From contig JAEUUM010000394.1 in the NCBI GenBank assembly GCA_016787375.1, positions 1 to 6,995 of the forward strand: a stretch of DNA of 6,995 bases, read 5' to 3'. The notes below the pieces were generated by a model. That model worked only from the letters and a program-made list of their open reading frames with translations. It did no database searches and was not told the DNA's origin. Below are positions 5,297 through 6,995 of this stretch, piece by piece. The first letter of the stretch is position 1. The number at the start of each line of letters is the position of its first letter. The DNA is from Saprospiraceae bacterium (lineage in GTDB: Bacteria > Bacteroidota > Bacteroidia > Chitinophagales > Saprospiraceae). A program made the position numbers and the translations under genes.

Positions 5297-6708
5297 GCAA
5301 CATACACATAAACACTATAATAAGTGGAGCAGTTGGTAGTGGAAGAAATTATCTATCCATCATATATGCACTGTCAATAATCGATGATAAAAGTATAGAA
5401 GATCTACTCAAAGAACCATCTGACACCATACGAAAACGATTTAACGAGTTAAGTGAAGAAGGTCAAATATTCAACTGCACATTCAGCGAAAATTCAGTTT
5501 ATGAAGACTTCCTGGAAGGCTATATCGGCCTGGATCCAAATGGTCAGATGCTCTACACAAATGGTGTTTTGAAATCAGTTGCGCTGCTAGCAAAGCAAAA
5601 TATCGTAGGCTGCTTTATTGAACAAATGCCTAAAAAGGATTTTCAATTGACATTTAATCAGCTTTACAAAGCCTTTTTGGAGGAAGTGAAATCCGACAAA
5701 ATTTCAAATTTCATTTCACCTAATAACAAAAAGTACATGGTACACAGGGTTGAACCGAGAGGCAACTTTTATATCAGAGGCGAAAACAGCTTTAGTACTT
5801 ATTACATTTCCAGGGCTGAATTAAAAAAAGTATTTGACAACGGACCTGAAATATTTAATATCAAACATGATCCAAAAGCAAAAACGGTTACTGGCACAAC
5901 ATTAAATCCTGAACCTTATGAAGCTGTTTATCAATCATTGATAGAATTTGAGCAAATGTATGTCAATGAATTGATGCAAAAAAAGAATCTAGACACCAAC
6001 GATATCGGAAATTTTGATTTAACTCAGTTTTCAAAAGAAATAGAAACTTGTTGCAAAAAATACATCCTCATTATTGATCACATGGATGTTGATAATGCAG
6101 CAAAAGTATTTGGTGATGCCATTACCTTGCTTGAGGAAAGCAGAAGAGCCGGTAAACCGGAGGAAACATTTATTTACCTCCCCTATTCAAAAATGTCGTT
6201 TTCATTACCTCCCACTTTGTATATAATTGGTTTAATTGGCAATGAAAATAACTACAGTAACGCCGGTAACCTTGCCTTGTTTAATAATTTTGACATAATA
6301 AAAGTAGAGCCAAACTCTAAAGATATTTGGATAAATGATGCGGAAAGTCTTGTTGATGAAATAGATATGCACAAGCTGATAAACATCATCAACCACCGAA
6401 TGAACATCCTTTTACCTCAAACTTTTACCATAAATCCATTTATTTTCAAATCGGTCAAAACCTTAGATGATTTGAAGGAAAAATTTGAAAAAAGGCTCAT
6501 TCCACAGCTTGAAAGGGCATTTGCTGGGGATTTGTCAAAGTTGAGGATCGTTATAGGCAAGGATTTTATAGGCGAAAAAAAGATTGATCCTGAAATTGAT
6601 TTTATCGATTACGAAAAAGAAATGTTTGCCATACCTGAACGGGAATTCATAATTACCAAATCAGCCCTTTGGACAAAAGATAGCTTCAAAAGAATTTACA
6701 TATCCTGA
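5293..6708 (+). CDS. McrB-like AAA+ domain protein with degenerate catalytic motifs (predicted pseudo-ATPase)
   Basis: This intact 471-residue frame starts inside the ATGA overlap with the response regulator gene, so translation is probably coupled. It follows the McrB motor domain layout from end to end. The P-loop position is SGAVGSGRN (11-19), with Arg18 where Lys is expected and Asn19 for Thr. The TFSENSVYEDFLEGY stretch (63-77) matches the family's TFH-Q-SYEDFVEG segment. An insertion follows at about 115-205. The Walker B position is ILIIDHMD (258-265), His263 replacing Glu. AKVFGDAITLLEESRRAG (270-287) and LPYSKMSFSLPPTLYIIG (296-313) match well, but the signature MNTADRS that follows in the family reads IGNENNY (315-321). 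The usual LRRRF region reads LFNNF (329-333). The C-terminal helical part (about 365-422) is kept. It lacks the N-terminal DNA-recognition domain of McrB, and no mcrC gene is adjacent. Loss of hydrolysis is inference; the function is unknown. Confidence 0.82.
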   Translation: MSNIHINTIISGAVGSGRNYLSIIYALSIIDDKSIEDLLKEPSDTIRKRFNELSEEGQIFNCTFSENSVYEDFLEGYIGLDPNGQMLYTNGVLKSVALLAKQNIVGCFIEQMPKKDFQLTFNQLYKAFLEEVKSDKISNFISPNNKKYMVHRVEPRGNFYIRGENSFSTYYISRAELKKVFDNGPEIFNIKHDPKAKTVTGTTLNPEPYEAVYQSLIEFEQMYVNELMQKKNLDTNDIGNFDLTQFSKEIETCCKKYILIIDHMDVDNAAKVFGDAITLLEESRRAGKPEETFIYLPYSKMSFSLPPTLYIIGLIGNENNYSNAGNLALFNNFDIIKVEPNSKDIWINDAESLVDEIDMHKLINIINHRMNILLPQTFTINPFIFKSVKTLDDLKEKFEKRLIPQLERAFAGDLSKLRIVIGKDFIGEKKIDPEIDFIDYEKEMFAIPEREFIITKSALWTKDSFKRIYIS

Positions 6709-6728
6709 TATCACTTAAAACATAACTT

Positions 6729-6995
6729 ATGAGAGTATTCAAATTCGGTGGGGCTTCACTTAAAGACTCGGATGGCATGAAGAATGTAACATCCATCATT
6801 AAGAGCTTTCCAACCACTAAACTCGTTGTGGTCGTTTCAGCCACCGGAAAATCAACCAATTTACTCGAAAAAGTTGTTTATGGTTATTTTCATAAAACTG
6901 GCGAAGCTGAGAAATATAAAGAGGAATTTAAATCAATACATCTTGAAATTGCGAGTGGACTTTTTGAAGATTCTCACCCAATTTTTGCTCACATC
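6729..6995 (+). CDS. lysC: Aspartate kinase, N-terminal part, 3' end beyond the window
   Basis: The first 89 residues are present and the frame runs off the window end. The N-terminus reads MRVFKFGGASLKD, the KFGG(T/A)S nucleotide and substrate-binding signature of aspartate kinases, and VVVVSATGKSTN (33-44) matches the VVSA-GK-TN motif of the amino-acid kinase fold. The enzyme phosphorylates L-aspartate in the first step of lysine, threonine and methionine synthesis. The KFGGAS form is what I recall for stand-alone aspartate kinases of Bacteroidota; a fused homoserine dehydrogenase, as in ThrA, cannot be excluded because the C-terminus is missing. It starts 20 nt after the McrB-like gene with no Shine-Dalgarno sequence and no visible promoter in the gap, so it may be the fifth gene of the hemL run. 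Confidence 0.9.
   Translation, partial: MRVFKFGGASLKDSDGMKNVTSIIKSFPTTKLVVVVSATGKSTNLLEKVVYGYFHKTGEAEKYKEEFKSIHLEIASGLFEDSHPIFAHI

Noticed and set aside
5293..6708. Calling the McrB-like gene an active restriction GTPase or a pseudogene
   Set aside because: The catalytic motifs are lost, no mcrC is adjacent and no specificity domain is present, so an active restriction subunit is unlikely. The frame is intact over 471 codons with fold residues conserved, so a decaying pseudogene is also not supported.

Overview
The window looks like chromosomal DNA from a member of the Bacteroidota, perhaps near the Saprospiria or Chitinophagia; that placement is inference. The evidence is AT-rich DNA, a near absence of Shine-Dalgarno sequences before the starts, a TAnnTTTG-type -7 element (2028-2035, minus strand), a HU-CCDC81-like plus SPOR domain protein of a kind typical of this phylum, and an aspartate kinase with the KFGGAS signature. 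I see no RNA gene, insertion sequence, CRISPR array or phage gene.

Left part, minus strand: a P-loop GTPase truncated by the window edge (1-689), a 223-bp gap, then a single-pass membrane protein with two HU-like domains at the N-terminus and a SPOR domain at the C-terminus (913-2001). A 261-bp divergent intergenic region (2002-2262) holds a good minus-strand promoter candidate, an imperfect palindrome next to it, and copies of a 9-bp motif that recurs in the other gap.

Right part, plus strand: a compact gene run. hemL (2263-3588) encodes the tetrapyrrole enzyme glutamate-1-semialdehyde aminomutase. It is followed after 3 nt by a sensor histidine kinase (3592-4590), after 1 nt by an OmpR/PhoB-type response regulator (4592-5296), and with a 4-nt overlap by a 471-residue protein (5293-6708). 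The start of an aspartate kinase gene (6729 to the window end) follows 20 nt later.

The most unusual item is the 471-residue protein. By eye it reads along its whole length as a McrB-type AAA+ motor domain, but nearly every catalytic position is substituted: Walker A lysine to arginine, Walker B glutamate to histidine, the McrB signature Asn/Asp/Arg lost, and the arginine cluster of the sensor/arginine-finger region replaced by Phe-Asn-Asn. The frame is intact and residues expected to hold the fold are kept. It therefore looks like a maintained pseudo-ATPase, not a decaying gene. It has no N-terminal DNA-binding domain and no mcrC beside it, and it appears translationally coupled to a two-component system. 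Its function is unknown to me.
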